Made by a program: the position numbers and the translations under genes. A stretch of 64,000 bases of DNA, from the NCBI RefSeq assembly GCF_003609995.1, contig NZ_AP018786.1:439501-503500 (forward strand), in the 5' to 3' direction. The notes below the pieces were generated by a model. It was not told where the DNA came from, did not search any database, and was given only the letters and a program-made list of their open reading frames with translations. Numbering within the stretch: the first letter of the stretch is position 1; the number at the start of each line of letters is the position of its first letter. This DNA is from Sutterella megalosphaeroides. Its GTDB lineage: Bacteria > Pseudomonadota > Gammaproteobacteria > Burkholderiales > Burkholderiaceae_F. Positions 11,825 through 22,978 of the stretch are shown one piece after another.

Positions 11825-12637
11825 TCAACCGCAGAGGCCGAGCCGGAATTCGACGCGCTCGTGGACGACGTGGAGGCGCCGGCGGTGGTCGGGGCGCGAG
11901 AAGCGCACCCAGAGCATGTACTTGTTCGCGCTCACTTCCGGAATGAGCGTGTCGCCCTCCGGGATCCAGATGCGCGCAAGCGCGTAGTTGCGCCCCGTCA
12001 TGGGCTTTTGGAACATGCCGTCGATCGCGGTGCAGTAGTGTTCGACGGACGAAGCGCGCAGGAGGCGCAACACGAGCTGGATCGCGTCCCGCGTCGGGAA
12101 CATCGACTGCGCCCAACCGAGGAGCTCCTCGCGACGCACCTCGGGGCGAAGCGCGAGCCAGTAGTGGAGCATCGGCATGTCGAATTCGCACGTGCCGCCC
12201 GGAATCGACTGGCGCGTGCGAACGAGCTGCAGCCATTCGTTTTCGCGGATCACCTGACCCGAGCGCCCGACCGTATTGGAAATCGTGCGGCAGCACTCCG
12301 AGAGTTCGGCAATGGCGGGCTCCAGCGCGTCCTGACGCACCGCTTCGTTGCCGCGCAGGTTTTCGAGGTGCTGACGCTGACGTACGAGCTCCTGAATGAG
12401 TTCGTTGCGCAGATCCGAGCGGGCCGACGCGTCGACGAGGTCGAAGAGGGCCGAGAGCGCCGCATGGTGCGCGACCGGCTCCTCTTGGGCGCAGAACCAG
12501 TCGAAACGTCGGAAGAGCATCTCGAGCCGCAGATACATGCGGATTTTTTCGTTGCACGGGAACTCGTAAAGCATGAAGCCCGCGGTGTTCTCGGAGGCAT
12601 CAGGCTGTTCGATCGAGTTGACGGACGAAAGAGTCAT
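11825..12637 (-). CDS. zapD: Cell division protein ZapD
   Basis: Cytoplasmic protein that cross-links FtsZ filaments at midcell. About 270 residues. Family marks are LYEFPCNEKIRMYLRLEMLF near the N-terminus, the helical core, and the C-terminal strands YWLALRPEVRREELLGWAQS and WVRFSRPDHR. The start at 12637 is chosen because an earlier in-frame ATG at 12772 adds 45 unconserved residues; the ribosome site is poor for either. Between coaE and yacG, as expected. Confidence 0.93.
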   Translation of the reverse strand: MTLSSVNSIEQPDASENTAGFMLYEFPCNEKIRMYLRLEMLFRRFDWFCAQEEPVAHHAALSALFDLVDASARSDLRNELIQELVRQRQHLENLRGNEAVRQDALEPAIAELSECCRTISNTVGRSGQVIRENEWLQLVRTRQSIPGGTCEFDMPMLHYWLALRPEVRREELLGWAQSMFPTRDAIQLVLRLLRASSVEHYCTAIDGMFQKPMTGRNYALARIWIPEGDTLIPEVSANKYMLWVRFSRPDHRRRLHVVHERVEFRLGLCG

Positions 12638-12796
12638 GTCGGGGCCGAAGGAGATGGGCGGGACGTCGCTCGTGAGGGGACGTGCGCGGCGGATGGAAAC
12701 GGGGGGCGAACTCGCCGAAAGGCCTGCGGACGGCGGCTTTCGGCGCAAAGGCGCATGTTCCAAAAATACCACACGCCGCCGTATGGAAAATGGGAA

Positions 12797-13417
12797 TTAC
12801 CCGCAGGCCGAAAGGAAATTTGTATGCAAAGTTTGGACGGCCCGTTCGAGCGCTTCGGGCGTGCCGCCGTTGTAGAGGACGTAGTCGGCAATCACAAGCC
12901 GTTCGGCGCGCGAGGCCTGCGCGGCGAGAATAGCGCGAACCGCGGATTCGGGGAGGTGCGAGCGGCACATCACGCGGGCGATCTGCTCCTCTTCGGCAAG
13001 GTCGACGACAAGGACCTTCGCGCAGGCCTTGCGCCAGGCGGGGCGCTCCGCAAGGAGCGGACAATCGAAGAGCGCGTAAGGGAGCGCGCGTTCGCGCGCA
13101 GCGTCGAGCGCCGCCCGGATCCCTTCGGAAATTTCCGCTTCGAGGTGGGGGGCAAGCACCCGTTCGAGCTCCCGCCGCTTTTCGGGGTCGGAAAAAACGA
13201 GTTCGCGCATGGCCGAGCGGTCCATGGCGCCTTCGGGCGTGATGAAGGCGTCGCCGAAATGCGCGCGAACCGCTTCGATCGCGCGTCCTCCCGCAGCCGT
13301 GACGGCGCGCGAGAGCGCGTCCGCGTCGACGACAGGAACGCCGAGCCGCGCGAAGGCGGCCGCGGCCGTCGATTTTCCCGAGCCGATGCCGCCCGTAAGG
13401 CCGAGCAGATAGGGCAT
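12797..13417 (-). CDS. coaE: Dephospho-CoA kinase
   Basis: Last step of CoA synthesis: ATP-dependent phosphorylation of the ribose 3'-OH of dephospho-CoA. 206 residues. The N-terminal P-loop GLTGGIGSGKST is followed by VVDADALSR, whose Asp is catalytic, and by the lid and RAIEAVRAHFGD segments. The start at 13417 has GGAG about 8 bases upstream and puts the P-loop at residue 5. The pilB-pilC-pilD genes that precede coaE in most Burkholderiales are absent; here tRNA-Pro is directly upstream. Confidence 0.96.
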   Translation of the reverse strand: MPYLLGLTGGIGSGKSTAAAAFARLGVPVVDADALSRAVTAAGGRAIEAVRAHFGDAFITPEGAMDRSAMRELVFSDPEKRRELERVLAPHLEAEISEGIRAALDAARERALPYALFDCPLLAERPAWRKACAKVLVVDLAEEEQIARVMCRSHLPESAVRAILAAQASRAERLVIADYVLYNGGTPEALERAVQTLHTNFLSACG

Positions 13418-13450
13418 GCCGATTCTCCGTTGAGTGCGTTTCGAGCGGAC

Positions 13451-13486
13451 AAACAAAAAGGCACCGCACTTGCGTGCGGTGCCTTT
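13451..13486 (-). terminator. Terminator after tRNA-Pro
   Basis: AAAGGCACCGCA (13457-13468) pairs perfectly with TGCGGTGCCTTT (13475-13486). On the minus strand the stem is followed by a TTTTTG tract, right after the tRNA 3' end. Confidence 0.85.
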
Positions 13487-13493
13487 GGAAACC

Positions 13494-13570
<77 letters not shown>

Positions 13571-13587
13571 AAATTCCCGATTCAGCG

Positions 13588-14586
13588 TTATCGATCACGC
13601 TTAACCGTGAAGGACAACAATTCTAGCAGACTTTCGCTGAAAATGGAAGAGGGAATTTTCGAAAGAGCCTTGCGGCCCCGTTCCAGTTCCTTCTCAGCTC
13701 GTGCTCTGCATCGATCGAGAGCTTCGCAGTCTATCACAAGCTTTGCGATTTTGTCAAATTCTCCGTCACCCTGACGAATCGCGTCGTCGATGAGGCGGCG
13801 ATCCTCGTCGGAAACGAGCTCGCGCGTATAGATCAGGGGGAGCGTTACCTTCCCTTCGCGCAGGTCGGCGCCGAGTGATTTGCCGGTTTCGGCGGTGTCG
13901 CCCGCGTAGTCGAGCATGTCGTCGGCGATCTGGAAAGCGTTGCCGAGAGCGAGCGCGTATTCGGCCACGGCTTCTTCGGCTTCCGGGGTGGCGTCGGCGA
14001 TGGCGGCCGCCATACGGGCGCCCGCCTCGAAGAGGCAGGCGGTCTTGCGTTCGATCACCTTGAAGTAACGCTCTTCGTCGACCGTCGGGTCGTGGGCGTT
14101 GACCATCTGGATCACTTCGCCTTCGGAAAGGCGGTTGGCGGCGTTCGAGAGCGCCTCCATCACCTTGAGGTTCCCCGCCTTCACCATCATCTGGAAGGAG
14201 CGGGTGTAGAGGAAGTCGCCCACGAGCACCGCGACGCCGTTGCCCCAGCGGGCGTTGGCCGTCGGACGGCCGCGGCGCATGTCGCTCTCGTCGACCACGT
14301 CGTCGTGCATGAGGGTGGCCGTATGGAGAAGTTCGATCGTGGCGCCGAGATACTGGTGCAGCGTCCCTTCGTAACCGAGCGCGCGGGCGATGAGCATGAG
14401 CAGAGCGGGACGCATGCGCTTGCCGCCCGCACTCGTGATGTACTCGCCGATCTCGTGCATGCGACGGACGTCGCTGGCGAGTTCTTGGCGGATGACGTCG
14501 TCGACCGCGGCCATGTCGGCGGCGATCGGCGCAAGGAGGGCGCGCACGAGCGCCTTCGGATCCTCGGTGTGCGTGGTCTCTTCCAT
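13588..14586 (-). CDS. ispB: Polyprenyl diphosphate synthase (IspB type)
   Basis: Trans-prenyltransferase that makes the quinone side chain from IPP and FPP; the exact chain length cannot be read. 332 residues. The first aspartate-rich motif is [15 protein letters not shown], the second [20 protein letters not shown] and [11 protein letters not shown] are also family marks. The start at 14586 is preferred over an ATG at 14883 because the extra 99 residues would run through the rplU promoter region. Divergent from rplU, the common proteobacterial arrangement. Confidence 0.93.
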   Translation of the reverse strand: MEETTHTEDPKALVRALLAPIAADMAAVDDVIRQELASDVRRMHEIGEYITSAGGKRMRPALLMLIARALGYEGTLHQYLGATIELLHTATLMHDDVVDESDMRRGRPTANARWGNGVAVLVGDFLYTRSFQMMVKAGNLKVMEALSNAANRLSEGEVIQMVNAHDPTVDEERYFKVIERKTACLFEAGARMAAAIADATPEAEEAVAEYALALGNAFQIADDMLDYAGDTAETGKSLGADLREGKVTLPLIYTRELVSDEDRRLIDDAIRQGDGEFDKIAKLVIDCEALDRCRARAEKELERGRKALSKIPSSIFSESLLELLSFTVKRDR

Positions 14587-14949
14587 GATGTGTTCGACTT
14601 CGAAAAACGGAGGGCCGCCCGAAAGGGGCTCGGGCGAAACTGCCTCAAGTATATCGGGCGACGAGAGGGACGGACGGTCGATCCCGGCTCGACGGAAGGT
14701 CGACGTGCGTTCGGCGGGCGGGCTCTTTGCGGGAGACGTCGAAAACCGGAACGCAACTCCGTAAATTTTCGGGAATTTCGCTTGACGGAGAGGACCCCGC
14801 ATGAAATAATGCGCTCCTTTCCACGCAACCGATGCGTCGCGTGCGCGCCCTCGGGATTTTCCCTTCGGACGCCGCGGTCGCATGCATTACAAAAAGGCTT
14901 CGCATACGTCGCATGCGCGATCGAAGCGAAGCGGGCGAGGTTTATTTAC
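14587..14949. other. Intergenic region between ispB and rplU
   Basis: 363 bases separating divergent genes. It holds the rplU promoter at 14782-14810 and a leader of roughly 130 bases before rplU. I see no gene, and no clear L21-binding leader structure that I can assign. Confidence 0.6.
14782..14810 (+). promoter_or_regulatory. Sigma-70 promoter for rplU-rpmA
   Basis: TTGACG (14782-14787), 17-base spacer, AATAAT (14805-14810). Good match in both boxes and ideal spacing, directed at rplU. Confidence 0.75.
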
Positions 14950-15261
14950 ATGTACGCTATCATCAAGACGGGCGGTAAGCAGTACCGCGTCAGCGTCGGC
15001 GACAAGCTCAAGGTCGAATCCCTTGCTGTCGAAGCCGGCTCCCAGGTTACCCTCTCCGAAGTGCTCGCTGTGAGCAACGAAAACGGCCTCAAGGTCGGCG
15101 CTCCCTTCGTCGAAGGCGCCTCCGTGACGGCGACCGTTGTCTCCCACGGCCGTGGCGAAAAGGTCCGCATCTTCAAGTTCCGTCGTCGCAAGCACTCCAT
15201 GAAGTCGGGCGGCCATCGTCAGAACTACACGGAGCTCAAGATCGAATCGATCGCGGCTTAA
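14950..15261 (+). CDS. rplU: 50S ribosomal protein L21
   Basis: 103 residues; binds 23S rRNA in the large subunit. The whole protein matches the family: [18 protein letters not shown] at the start and [20 protein letters not shown] with the basic RNA-binding stretch near the end. First gene of rplU-rpmA; 32 bases separate it from rpmA. Driven by the promoter at 14782. Confidence 0.99.
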   Translation: MYAIIKTGGKQYRVSVGDKLKVESLAVEAGSQVTLSEVLAVSNENGLKVGAPFVEGASVTATVVSHGRGEKVRIFKFRRRKHSMKSGGHRQNYTELKIESIAA

Positions 15262-15293
15262 TTTTCAACCGGTTTTTTAGCAGAGCATAGAAA

Positions 15294-15557
15294 ATGGCAC
15301 ATAAGAAAGGCGGCGGCTCCACCCGCAACGGTCGCGACTCCCAGGCCAAGCGTCTCGGCGTGAAGGTCTTCGGCGAATCCCACATCAACGCCGGTTCCAT
15401 CATCGTCCGTCAGCGCGGCACGAAGTTCCACGCCGGCGACAACGTCGGTATGGGCAAGGATCACACGCTCTACGCGCTCGTCGACGGCGTCGTCAAGTTC
15501 GAAGTGAAGGGCGCTTTCAACCGTCACTACATCAAGGTTGAACCGACCTCCCTCTAA
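15294..15557 (+). CDS. rpmA: 50S ribosomal protein L27
   Basis: 87 residues. The N-terminal tail [19 protein letters not shown] reaches the peptidyl-transferase centre. It starts directly after Met, so no processing peptide of the Firmicutes type is present. [20 protein letters not shown] is the family core. Downstream of rplU and upstream of obgE, with a terminator between. Confidence 0.99.
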   Translation: MAHKKGGGSTRNGRDSQAKRLGVKVFGESHINAGSIIVRQRGTKFHAGDNVGMGKDHTLYALVDGVVKFEVKGAFNRHYIKVEPTSL

Positions 15558-15631
15558 TCGACTGCGTTCGATCCGGAGAGCCGGCGCGGCGGACCGACGT
15601 CCCCGAAGGGGGTCGGCCGCGAGCGCCGGAC

Positions 15632-15668
15632 AAAAAGCCCAGTACGGCTCCGCCGACTGGGCTTTTTT
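15632..15668 (+). terminator. Rho-independent terminator after rpmA
   Basis: AAAAAGCCCAGT (15632-15643) pairs with ACTGGGCTTTTT, followed by six T. It splits rplU-rpmA from obgE. Confidence 0.85.
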
Positions 15669-15708
15669 AGTAGAGTGGCAACACGGGGACGAAGGCCGAG
15701 TCGCTTGA

Positions 15709-16875
<1,167 letters not shown>

Positions 16876-16906
16876 TCGCAATCCGCTCAACGCGAAACGC
16901 TTGACC

Positions 16907-16947
16907 GAAAACGCCCGGAAGGCCCGAACGCTCTTCCGGGCGTTTTC
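16907..16947 (+). terminator. Rho-independent terminator after obgE
   Basis: A 15-base stem GAAAACGCCCGGAAG (16907-16921) pairs with CTTCCGGGCGTTTTC (16933-16947). Confidence 0.8.
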
Positions 16948-17020
16948 CGTTTCGGTTGGCAAAACACGGGCGCTTCTTGCGGTATCCTCAAAGATCCGTC
17001 TCAATCCCGGGAGCCCAATT

Positions 17021-18136
17021 ATGTCCTCGCTTCTTCAAAACGCGCACCGCATCGTTGTCAAAGTCGGCAGCGCCCTCGTCACGAACGACGGTCGCGGCCT
17101 CGACGAGTCCGCGATCGAGCGGTGGGCCGGTCAGATCGCCGAGCTTCGCCGCATGGGGCGCGAAGTGATTCTCGTGAGTTCGGGGGCGGTCGCCGAAGGC
17201 GTTCTGCGCCTCGGCTGGGAAAAGCGCCCTCAGCGCGTCTATGAAAAGCAGGCCGCGGCCGCCGTCGGGCAGATGGGGCTCGTGCAGGCCTACGAGACGC
17301 ACTTTCGCGCGTACGGGATCCGCACGGCGCTCGTTCTCCTCACGCACGCGAACTTGGTCGACCGCGAGCAGTACCTCAACGCCCGCATGACGCTCAACGA
17401 GCTCCTTCGTCTCGGGATCGTTCCCGTCATCAACGAAAACGACACGGTCGTCACGAGCGAAATCAAGGTGGGTGACAACGACACGTTGGGGGCGCTTGTC
17501 ACGAACCTCGTCGAAGCCGACTGTCTCGTGATCCTCACGGATCAAAAGGGTCTCTACACGGCCGACCCGCGAAAGGATCCGTCGGCCGACTTCGTTTCGA
17601 GCGCCGAGGCGGGCCGGCCAGAACTCGAAGCGATGGCGGGCGGCGCCGCAAGCTCGATTTCGACGGGCGGGATGATCACGAAGATTCTTGCCGCGAAGCG
17701 CGCCGCGCGCTCGGGAGCGAACACGATCATCGCCTCGGGCCGCGAGGAAAACGTGCTCGTGCGCCTCGCAGAGGGCGAGGCCGTAGGCACGCACCTCTAT
17801 GCCGCTTCGAGCAAGCTCCACGCCAGGAAGCAGTGGCTCGCGGACCATCTGCGCATGGTCGGCACGGTCACGATCGACGCCGGAGCGGTGTCGGCACTGC
17901 GCAACGGCAAGTCGCTCCTTCCCGTCGGGGTCGTCGGGGTCGAGGGCGACTTCGTGCGCGGCGACGTCGTGGGGTGCGTGACCGAAGACGGGGTCGAAGT
18001 TGCGCGCGGGCTCGTCAACTACTCGAGCGACGAAGCGCGCCGCCTCTGCCGCGCGCACACCGAAGAGATCGAAGAGCGCATCGGGCACCTCGACCGCCCC
18101 GAACTCATTCATCACGACAACATGGTTCTTCGCTGA
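17021..18136 (+). CDS. proB: Glutamate 5-kinase
   Basis: First step of proline synthesis: ATP phosphorylation of glutamate. 371 residues: an amino-acid kinase domain ([70 protein letters not shown]) followed by a C-terminal PUA domain (about 280-371). The start at 17021 follows GGGAG. ProA is not in the window. Placed after obgE as in many betaproteobacteria. Confidence 0.97.
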   Translation: MSSLLQNAHRIVVKVGSALVTNDGRGLDESAIERWAGQIAELRRMGREVILVSSGAVAEGVLRLGWEKRPQRVYEKQAAAAVGQMGLVQAYETHFRAYGIRTALVLLTHANLVDREQYLNARMTLNELLRLGIVPVINENDTVVTSEIKVGDNDTLGALVTNLVEADCLVILTDQKGLYTADPRKDPSADFVSSAEAGRPELEAMAGGAASSISTGGMITKILAAKRAARSGANTIIASGREENVLVRLAEGEAVGTHLYAASSKLHARKQWLADHLRMVGTVTIDAGAVSALRNGKSLLPVGVVGVEGDFVRGDVVGCVTEDGVEVARGLVNYSSDEARRLCRAHTEEIEERIGHLDRPELIHHDNMVLR

Positions 18137-18242
18137 CCTCTTCGCCGACAAAGGATGATCCCGCGGATCGTCTAAAATATTCGGACTTTTTCCCACAGCG
18201 CCCCCGACGAGTTCGGGGGCGTCCACTTTCAAGCACAAACTT

Positions 18243-19988
18243 ATGCGCGCCCGTTCCTTTTTTATTTCCACGCTCAAGGAAGCGCCGGCCGATGCCGACG
18301 TGGTGAGCCAGCAGTACATGATTCGTGCCGGCATGATCAAGAAGCTTGCCGCCGGCGTCTATACCTACATGCCGATGGGGCTACGCACGATCCGCAAGAT
18401 CGAAGGCATCATCCGCGATGAAATGAACCGTGCGGGCGCGATCGAACTCCTGATGCCGATCGTGCAGCCCGCCGAACTCTGGCAGGAATCGGGCCGCTGG
18501 GAAAAGTACGGCGACGAACTCCTGCGCTTCAAGGACCGTCACGACCGCGACTTCGTGATCCAGCCGACCTCCGAAGAAGTGATCACGGACGTCGCCCGTC
18601 AGGAAATCAAGAGCTGGCGTCAGCTCCCCGTGAACTTCTATCACATCCAGACGAAGTTCCGCGACGAACGTCGTCCCCGCTTCGGCGTGATGCGCGGGCG
18701 CGAGTTCACGATGAAGGACGCCTACTCGTTCGACCGCGACGAAGCGGGTGCGGCGAAGTCCTACGATACGATGTACGACGCGTACTGCAAGATCTTCAAC
18801 CGCCTCGGGCTCATGTTCCGCGCCGTGCGCGCCGACACGGGCGCGATCGGCGGCTCGCGTTCGCACGAATTCCAGGTGATCGCCAACACGGGCGAAGACG
18901 TGATTGCGTACTGCCCCGAGTCCGACTACGCGGCGAACATCGAACTTGCCGAAGCTTCGAGCCTTCTTGCGGGCCGCGAAGCCGCGACGGAAACGATGGA
19001 AAAGCGCGCGACGCCGGGCAAGGAAAAGTGCGAGGATGTTGCCGAATACCTCGGCATTCCCTTCACGAAGAGCGTCAAGAGCGTGGTGCTTGCCGCCGAC
19101 CGCACGAACGAAAAGGGCGAACCGCTTCCCGCGAAGATCGTGCTGGTCCTCCTTCGCGCCGACCACGAACTCAACGACGTGAAGGCGGGCCATATCCCTG
19201 AGCTCAAGGAAGGCTTCCGCTTCGCGACCGACAAGGAAATCGAAGCGGCCTTCGGCTCGAAGCCCGGCTACCTCGGCCCGGTCGGTCTCGGCGAAGACGT
19301 CGCCGTCTACGCCGACCTTACGGTCGCCGACATGTCGGACTTCTGTTGCGGCGCGAACGAAGAAGGTTTCCACTACACGGGCGTCAACTTCGGGCGCGAT
19401 CTGCCCGAACCCAAGGCGATGGACCTTCGCAACGTCGTCGAAGGCGACAAGTCGCCCGACGGTGCGGGCGAACTGAAGCTGCAGCGCGGCATCGAAGTCG
19501 GTCACGTCTTCTTCCTCGGCACGCGTTACTCCGAAGCGCTCAACGCCACGTACCTCGACGAAAACGGCCAGCCCAAGGTCATGCAGATGGGCTGCTACGG
19601 TATCGGCGTCACCCGCATCGCGGGCGCCGCGATCGAGCAGAACCACGACGACAAGGGCATCATTTGGCCCGATGCCATCGCCCCCTTCGAAGTCGTCATC
19701 TGCCCGATGAACTACTCGAAGAGCGAAGACGTGCGCAACGCCGCCGAAAAGCTCTACCGCGAGCTGCAGGCCGCCGGCGTCGACGTCATTCTCGACGACC
19801 GCGACATGCGTCCGGGCGTCATGTTCGCCGATTGGGAATTGATCGGCGTTCCGCACCGCGTCGTGATCGGCGACCGCGGTCTCAAGACGGGCGAAGTCGA
19901 ATACGCCGCCCGCCGTCACCTCGACGAAAAGGTGATGGTGAAGGTCGACGAAGCGCTCGACTTCATCGTGCGTCAGCTGAAGCGCTGA
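18243..19988 (+). CDS. proS: Prolyl-tRNA synthetase
   Basis: Class II synthetase charging tRNA-Pro. 581 residues, the long bacterial form. The catalytic core has motif 2 [21 protein letters not shown] and motif 3 [16 protein letters not shown]. Between them lies the inserted editing domain (about 225-410), which removes mis-charged alanine. The anticodon-binding domain ends the protein ([20 protein letters not shown]). A TAAAAT hexamer at 18173 is a possible -10. A strong terminator follows. Confidence 0.98.
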   Translation: MRARSFFISTLKEAPADADVVSQQYMIRAGMIKKLAAGVYTYMPMGLRTIRKIEGIIRDEMNRAGAIELLMPIVQPAELWQESGRWEKYGDELLRFKDRHDRDFVIQPTSEEVITDVARQEIKSWRQLPVNFYHIQTKFRDERRPRFGVMRGREFTMKDAYSFDRDEAGAAKSYDTMYDAYCKIFNRLGLMFRAVRADTGAIGGSRSHEFQVIANTGEDVIAYCPESDYAANIELAEASSLLAGREAATETMEKRATPGKEKCEDVAEYLGIPFTKSVKSVVLAADRTNEKGEPLPAKIVLVLLRADHELNDVKAGHIPELKEGFRFATDKEIEAAFGSKPGYLGPVGLGEDVAVYADLTVADMSDFCCGANEEGFHYTGVNFGRDLPEPKAMDLRNVVEGDKSPDGAGELKLQRGIEVGHVFFLGTRYSEALNATYLDENGQPKVMQMGCYGIGVTRIAGAAIEQNHDDKGIIWPDAIAPFEVVICPMNYSKSEDVRNAAEKLYRELQAAGVDVILDDRDMRPGVMFADWELIGVPHRVVIGDRGLKTGEVEYAARRHLDEKVMVKVDEALDFIVRQLKR

Positions 19989-20028
19989 TCGCGCAAGTGA
20001 GCCCGCGCCTGCGGGCTCCGACCTTCCG

Positions 20029-20065
20029 AAAAAGGCCGACCCGCCCCGTGCGCGTCGGCCTTTTT
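20029..20065 (+). terminator. Rho-independent terminator after proS
   Basis: AAAAAGGCCGAC (20029-20040) pairs with GTCGGCCTTTTT (20054-20065). Confidence 0.85.
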
Positions 20066-20112
20066 GCTCGGGCTACGTCGGCCCCGGCGGCACGGACGGG
20101 AACACCCGACGC

Positions 20113-20143
20113 GAAAAGGGCTCCGCACTGCGGAGCCCTTTTC
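20113..20143. terminator. Terminator between proS and tolA
   Basis: GAAAAGGGCTCCGCA pairs with TGCGGAGCCCTTTTC across a minimal loop, with T-rich ends on both strands. It lies just beyond the tolA stop and mainly serves the tol transcript. Confidence 0.75.
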
Positions 20144-20157
20144 GTGACCGGAAGCTC

Positions 20158-21390
20158 TTATTTTTTCCGGTCGTCGACCGGGTCGAAGGAGAGCGTCAGC
20201 TCCCTCGGCGCATCCTGACCGGTGTCGGGGCGCGGGAAGGGGTTGCAGCGCCGGATGGCGCGCTCGACCGCCGCGTCGTATGCGGCCCAGCCCGACGCCT
20301 TTTCCTGCTTCGGGTCGCCCACCTGTTCGCCCGTGGGGAGAAGACGCACGCTGTAGATCGCCTGGTACTGACCGCGCACCGTGGAAGAGGGAACCTCGAT
20401 CATGATGTGCGGACGGATGCAGGCCGCAACGCGCGCGACGTAGCGAGCGCGCGCCGACCCCGTCAGGTTCTGGCGCACGTTCTTCGGGTCGCCCTTCGTC
20501 GTGCCGGAGACGGTCGAATTGGGATCGGCCTTCGCGGAAAGACGCGCGAGCTCCTGCTGACGGACTTCGCGCGCGATGCGGGCGCGCTCTTCGGCGGCCT
20601 TCTTTTCCGCGATGCGGCGGGCCTCCTCGGCCTTTCGCTTTTCTTCGGCCTTGCGAGCCTCTTCGATCTTGCGGGCTTCTTCGCGCTGACGGGCTTCTTC
20701 CTGCTTTCGGGCTTCTTCGGCTTTGAGGCGCTCGACTTCGAGTCGACGCGCTTCCTCGGCCTTGCGGGCTTCTTCGGCACGGCGTTGCTCTTCGGCGAGG
20801 CGTTCCTGCGCGAGACGTTCGTCTTCGCGGCGCTTTTCCTCTTCGAGGCGTCGCGCTTCGGCTTCGATCGCTTCCTGACGCTGCCGCTCGATTTCTTCGG
20901 CGCGGGCGCGTTCCTGAGCGAGACGCTCGTCTTCGGCACGGCGCGCCTCTTCGGCCTTGCGGGCCTCCTCGGCGACGCGCTCGGCTTCGATGCGGGCAGC
21001 CTCTTCGGCCTGACGGGCTTCTTCGGCACGCGCGGCCTCTTCGAGTTCCTCGGCCCGGCGCTCCTCTTCGGGATCGGGCTCGGGTTCGGCGGCCTTCTGC
21101 GGTTCGGGTTCGGGTTCGGGCTCGGGTTCGGTTTCGGGGGTTTGGGGTTCTTCGAGAACGGGCTTTTCCTCAAGTTTCGCCGCACCCGTCGGATCGTTGC
21201 CGCCCGAGACGTCCTCGGGGGCCCAGAGTTCCGCGTACACCGTCTCCGACTGCGTCTGCCAGTGGAAGGCCGTGAAGAGGGCGGCGAAAAGCGCCGTGTG
21301 CACGGCGCAGGAAAGGACGGCCGCCGGAAGGAAGTCCTTTCGGTCTTCCTTTCGGTAGAGCACCTTCCATGCGTTCGTTTCGCTCGACAT
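20158..21390 (-). CDS. tolA: Tol-Pal system protein TolA
   Basis: Inner-membrane protein that spans the periplasm and transmits proton-motive energy from TolQR to the outer membrane during constriction. 410 residues. Domain I has one membrane helix (about 21-42, LPAAVLSCAVHTALFAALFTAF). Domain II is a long alpha-helix of E/A/R/K repeats (about 105-285), preceded by an EPEPEPEPEP stretch. Domain III (about 300-410) has the family segments YVARVAACIRPHI and YSVRLLPTGEQVGDP...WAAYDAAVERAIRRCNPFP. Last gene of ybgC-tolQ-tolR-tolA; tolB and pal do not follow. Confidence 0.93.
   Translation of the reverse strand: MSSETNAWKVLYRKEDRKDFLPAAVLSCAVHTALFAALFTAFHWQTQSETVYAELWAPEDVSGGNDPTGAAKLEEKPVLEEPQTPETEPEPEPEPEPQKAAEPEPDPEEERRAEELEEAARAEEARQAEEAARIEAERVAEEARKAEEARRAEDERLAQERARAEEIERQRQEAIEAEARRLEEEKRREDERLAQERLAEEQRRAEEARKAEEARRLEVERLKAEEARKQEEARQREEARKIEEARKAEEKRKAEEARRIAEKKAAEERARIAREVRQQELARLSAKADPNSTVSGTTKGDPKNVRQNLTGSARARYVARVAACIRPHIMIEVPSSTVRGQYQAIYSVRLLPTGEQVGDPKQEKASGWAAYDAAVERAIRRCNPFPRPDTGQDAPRELTLSFDPVDDRKK
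20520..21078 (-). repeat. Low-complexity coding repeat in tolA
   Basis: Repeated codons for EEARKAEEARR-like units encode the long helix of TolA domain II. The repeats are imperfect, 21-33 bases apart, and could slip, so repeat number may differ between strains. Confidence 0.7.
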
Positions 21391-21404
21391 CGACGTACCT
21401 CGCG

Positions 21405-21836
21405 TTACTTGGCCGCGGCCGAGCGTTCGATGCGAAGCGACAAGCCGACGCGGGCGACCTCGGCCGCCTGCAGAGTCTTCATGACGTTCATCACGTCTTC
21501 ATAGCGTACGTCCTTGTCGGCGGCGATCACGACGGGCGTGTCGGGGTTCGTGCCCTGCGCTTCGCGCACGGCCGCAACGAGCCCGGCGGCGTCCGTCGGG
21601 CGCATTTCCTTGCCGCTTCGGAGCGACAATCGCCCGTCGGGATAGACGATCACTTCGACGACCGTTTCGGGCGCCTTCGACGCTTTGTTCACCGACGGAA
21701 GATTCACCACGCTCGGATTTACGAAGGGGGCCGCGACCATGAGGATCACGACGAGCACGAGCATCACGTCGATGTAGGGAACGACGTTGATCTCGGCCAG
21801 GAGCCCGCGGCGGTTGTTTTGACGTCTGAGCGACAT
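21405..21836 (-). CDS. tolR: Tol-Pal system protein TolR
   Basis: 143 residues; ExbD/TolR family proton-channel partner of TolQ. A short cytoplasmic N-terminus (MSLRRQNNRRGLLAEINVVPY) leads into one membrane helix with the essential Asp (YIDVMLVLVVILMVAAP). The periplasmic domain ends with the ADKDVRYEDVMNVMKTLQAAEV segment. The start is 3 bases after the tolQ stop, so translation is probably coupled. Confidence 0.96.
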   Translation of the reverse strand: MSLRRQNNRRGLLAEINVVPYIDVMLVLVVILMVAAPFVNPSVVNLPSVNKASKAPETVVEVIVYPDGRLSLRSGKEMRPTDAAGLVAAVREAQGTNPDTPVVIAADKDVRYEDVMNVMKTLQAAEVARVGLSLRIERSAAAK

Positions 21837-21839
21837 GGC

Positions 21840-22505
21840 TTACCTCGTCTGGCGCTCGAGAATGTTGAGGAACTCTTCGCTGAAGCCGTCCATGCGGTTC
21901 GAGAGACGACCGACGCGGTTGTTGAAGTAGTTGTAGGCGGCCACGGCCGGAATGGCGGCAAAAAGACCGATGGCGGTCGCGACGAGCGCTTCGGCAATGC
22001 CCGGGGCGACGACCGCAAGGCTCACGTTGTCGAGGGTCGAGAGGCCCGTAAAGGCGTTCATGATCCCCCAGACCGTGCCGAAAAGGCCGATGTAGGGCGA
22101 AGTGGAGCCGATCGAGGCGAGAAGCGGAAGGCCGCTTTCCAAGTGATCGAGTTCGCGCGTGAAGACCGCACGCATGGCGCGCGAGACGCCGTTGATGACA
22201 TCGCCCGAGCTGCGCTGCTGCTTGATGTATTCGTTCATGCCCGCGGCGAAGACGCGCTCTTCGGAGCCCGAGGTTTCGCGGTTGCGGTTGGCGGTTTCAA
22301 GGAGCTTCGTCAGCTCCGTGCCGCTCCAGAAGCGGGTTTCGAATTCGTCCGTCTGACGCGCCGCGCGCGCGATCATGATGGCCTTGCGGAAGATCACGGT
22401 CCAGCTCAAAAGCGAGAGGAAAACCAAGATCGCCAGAACGATCTTCACGACGGGACTCGCCTGGGCGACGAGCGTCAGAAGGGAGAGGTCGGAGACGGAA
22501 TTCAT
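21840..22505 (-). CDS. tolQ: Tol-Pal system protein TolQ
   Basis: 221 residues; MotA/TolQ/ExbB family proton channel in the inner membrane. Three membrane helices: near the N-terminus (VVKIVLAILVFLSLLSWTVIF), and a pair in the C-terminal half (SPYIGLFGTVWGIMNAF; VVAPGIAEALVATAIGLFAAIPAVAAYNYF). The start at 22505 gives the family N-terminus; the much longer open frame upstream runs antisense through ybgC and is not real. Second in ybgC-tolQRA. Confidence 0.96.
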   Translation of the reverse strand: MNSVSDLSLLTLVAQASPVVKIVLAILVFLSLLSWTVIFRKAIMIARAARQTDEFETRFWSGTELTKLLETANRNRETSGSEERVFAAGMNEYIKQQRSSGDVINGVSRAMRAVFTRELDHLESGLPLLASIGSTSPYIGLFGTVWGIMNAFTGLSTLDNVSLAVVAPGIAEALVATAIGLFAAIPAVAAYNYFNNRVGRLSNRMDGFSEEFLNILERQTR

Positions 22506-22552
22506 GGTGCAAAAAAACAAAAAACGAGTGGAGAAAAGAGCGTTCGGTCGTG

Positions 22553-22978
22553 TCAGGCGGCGGGCGCCGTAAGTTCGGCGATCCGCTCGTAGAGTTCGTC
22601 GGGAAGCGGCGCGGGCGCAAAGGTCTGCGCGGAGACGACCCCCACGCGAATGCGGCCTTCGACGATCGTTTCGTCGCCGCGCTTCACGAGCTGCTCGAAA
22701 ACGATCGAGGCGCGGCGCAGCGTTTCGATTTTCGTGTGCACCGTAAGTTCGTCGTCGAGCCGCGCGGCGCGACGGTACTTGAGCGCGGCGTCCGCCACGA
22801 CGAAAAGCACCCCCTGCGGGTTCGAGAGCTCGGCGTTTTGCGAGACGTTCAGGCGGCTGAGGAGGCTGGAACGGGCGCGTTCCATGAATTTCAGATAGTT
22901 GGCGTGGTACACGATGCCGCCCGCATCGGTGTCTTCCCAATAGACGCGGACGGGAAACGCGGCAAGTTCTCGAGACAT
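22553..22978 (-). CDS. ybgC: Tol-Pal-associated acyl-CoA thioesterase YbgC
   Basis: 141 residues with a single hot-dog fold. The 4HBT signature YWEDTDAGGIVYHANYLKFM contains the catalytic Asp, and ERARSSLL follows. The E. coli homologue hydrolyses acyl-CoA or acyl-ACP and may act in phospholipid metabolism. First gene of the tol cluster, 47 bases before tolQ. Confidence 0.94.
   Translation of the reverse strand: MSRELAAFPVRVYWEDTDAGGIVYHANYLKFMERARSSLLSRLNVSQNAELSNPQGVLFVVADAALKYRRAARLDDELTVHTKIETLRRASIVFEQLVKRGDETIVEGRIRVGVVSAQTFAPAPLPDELYERIAELTAPAA

Noticed and set aside
13451-13486. Palindrome near the tRNA as a possible attachment site
   Set aside because: It is a plain terminator for tRNA-Pro. 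No integrase gene or repeated tRNA end is nearby.
20520-21078. Regularly spaced repeats that might be taken for a CRISPR array
   Set aside because: They lie in frame within TolA and encode its helical domain. Units are imperfect, without unique spacers.
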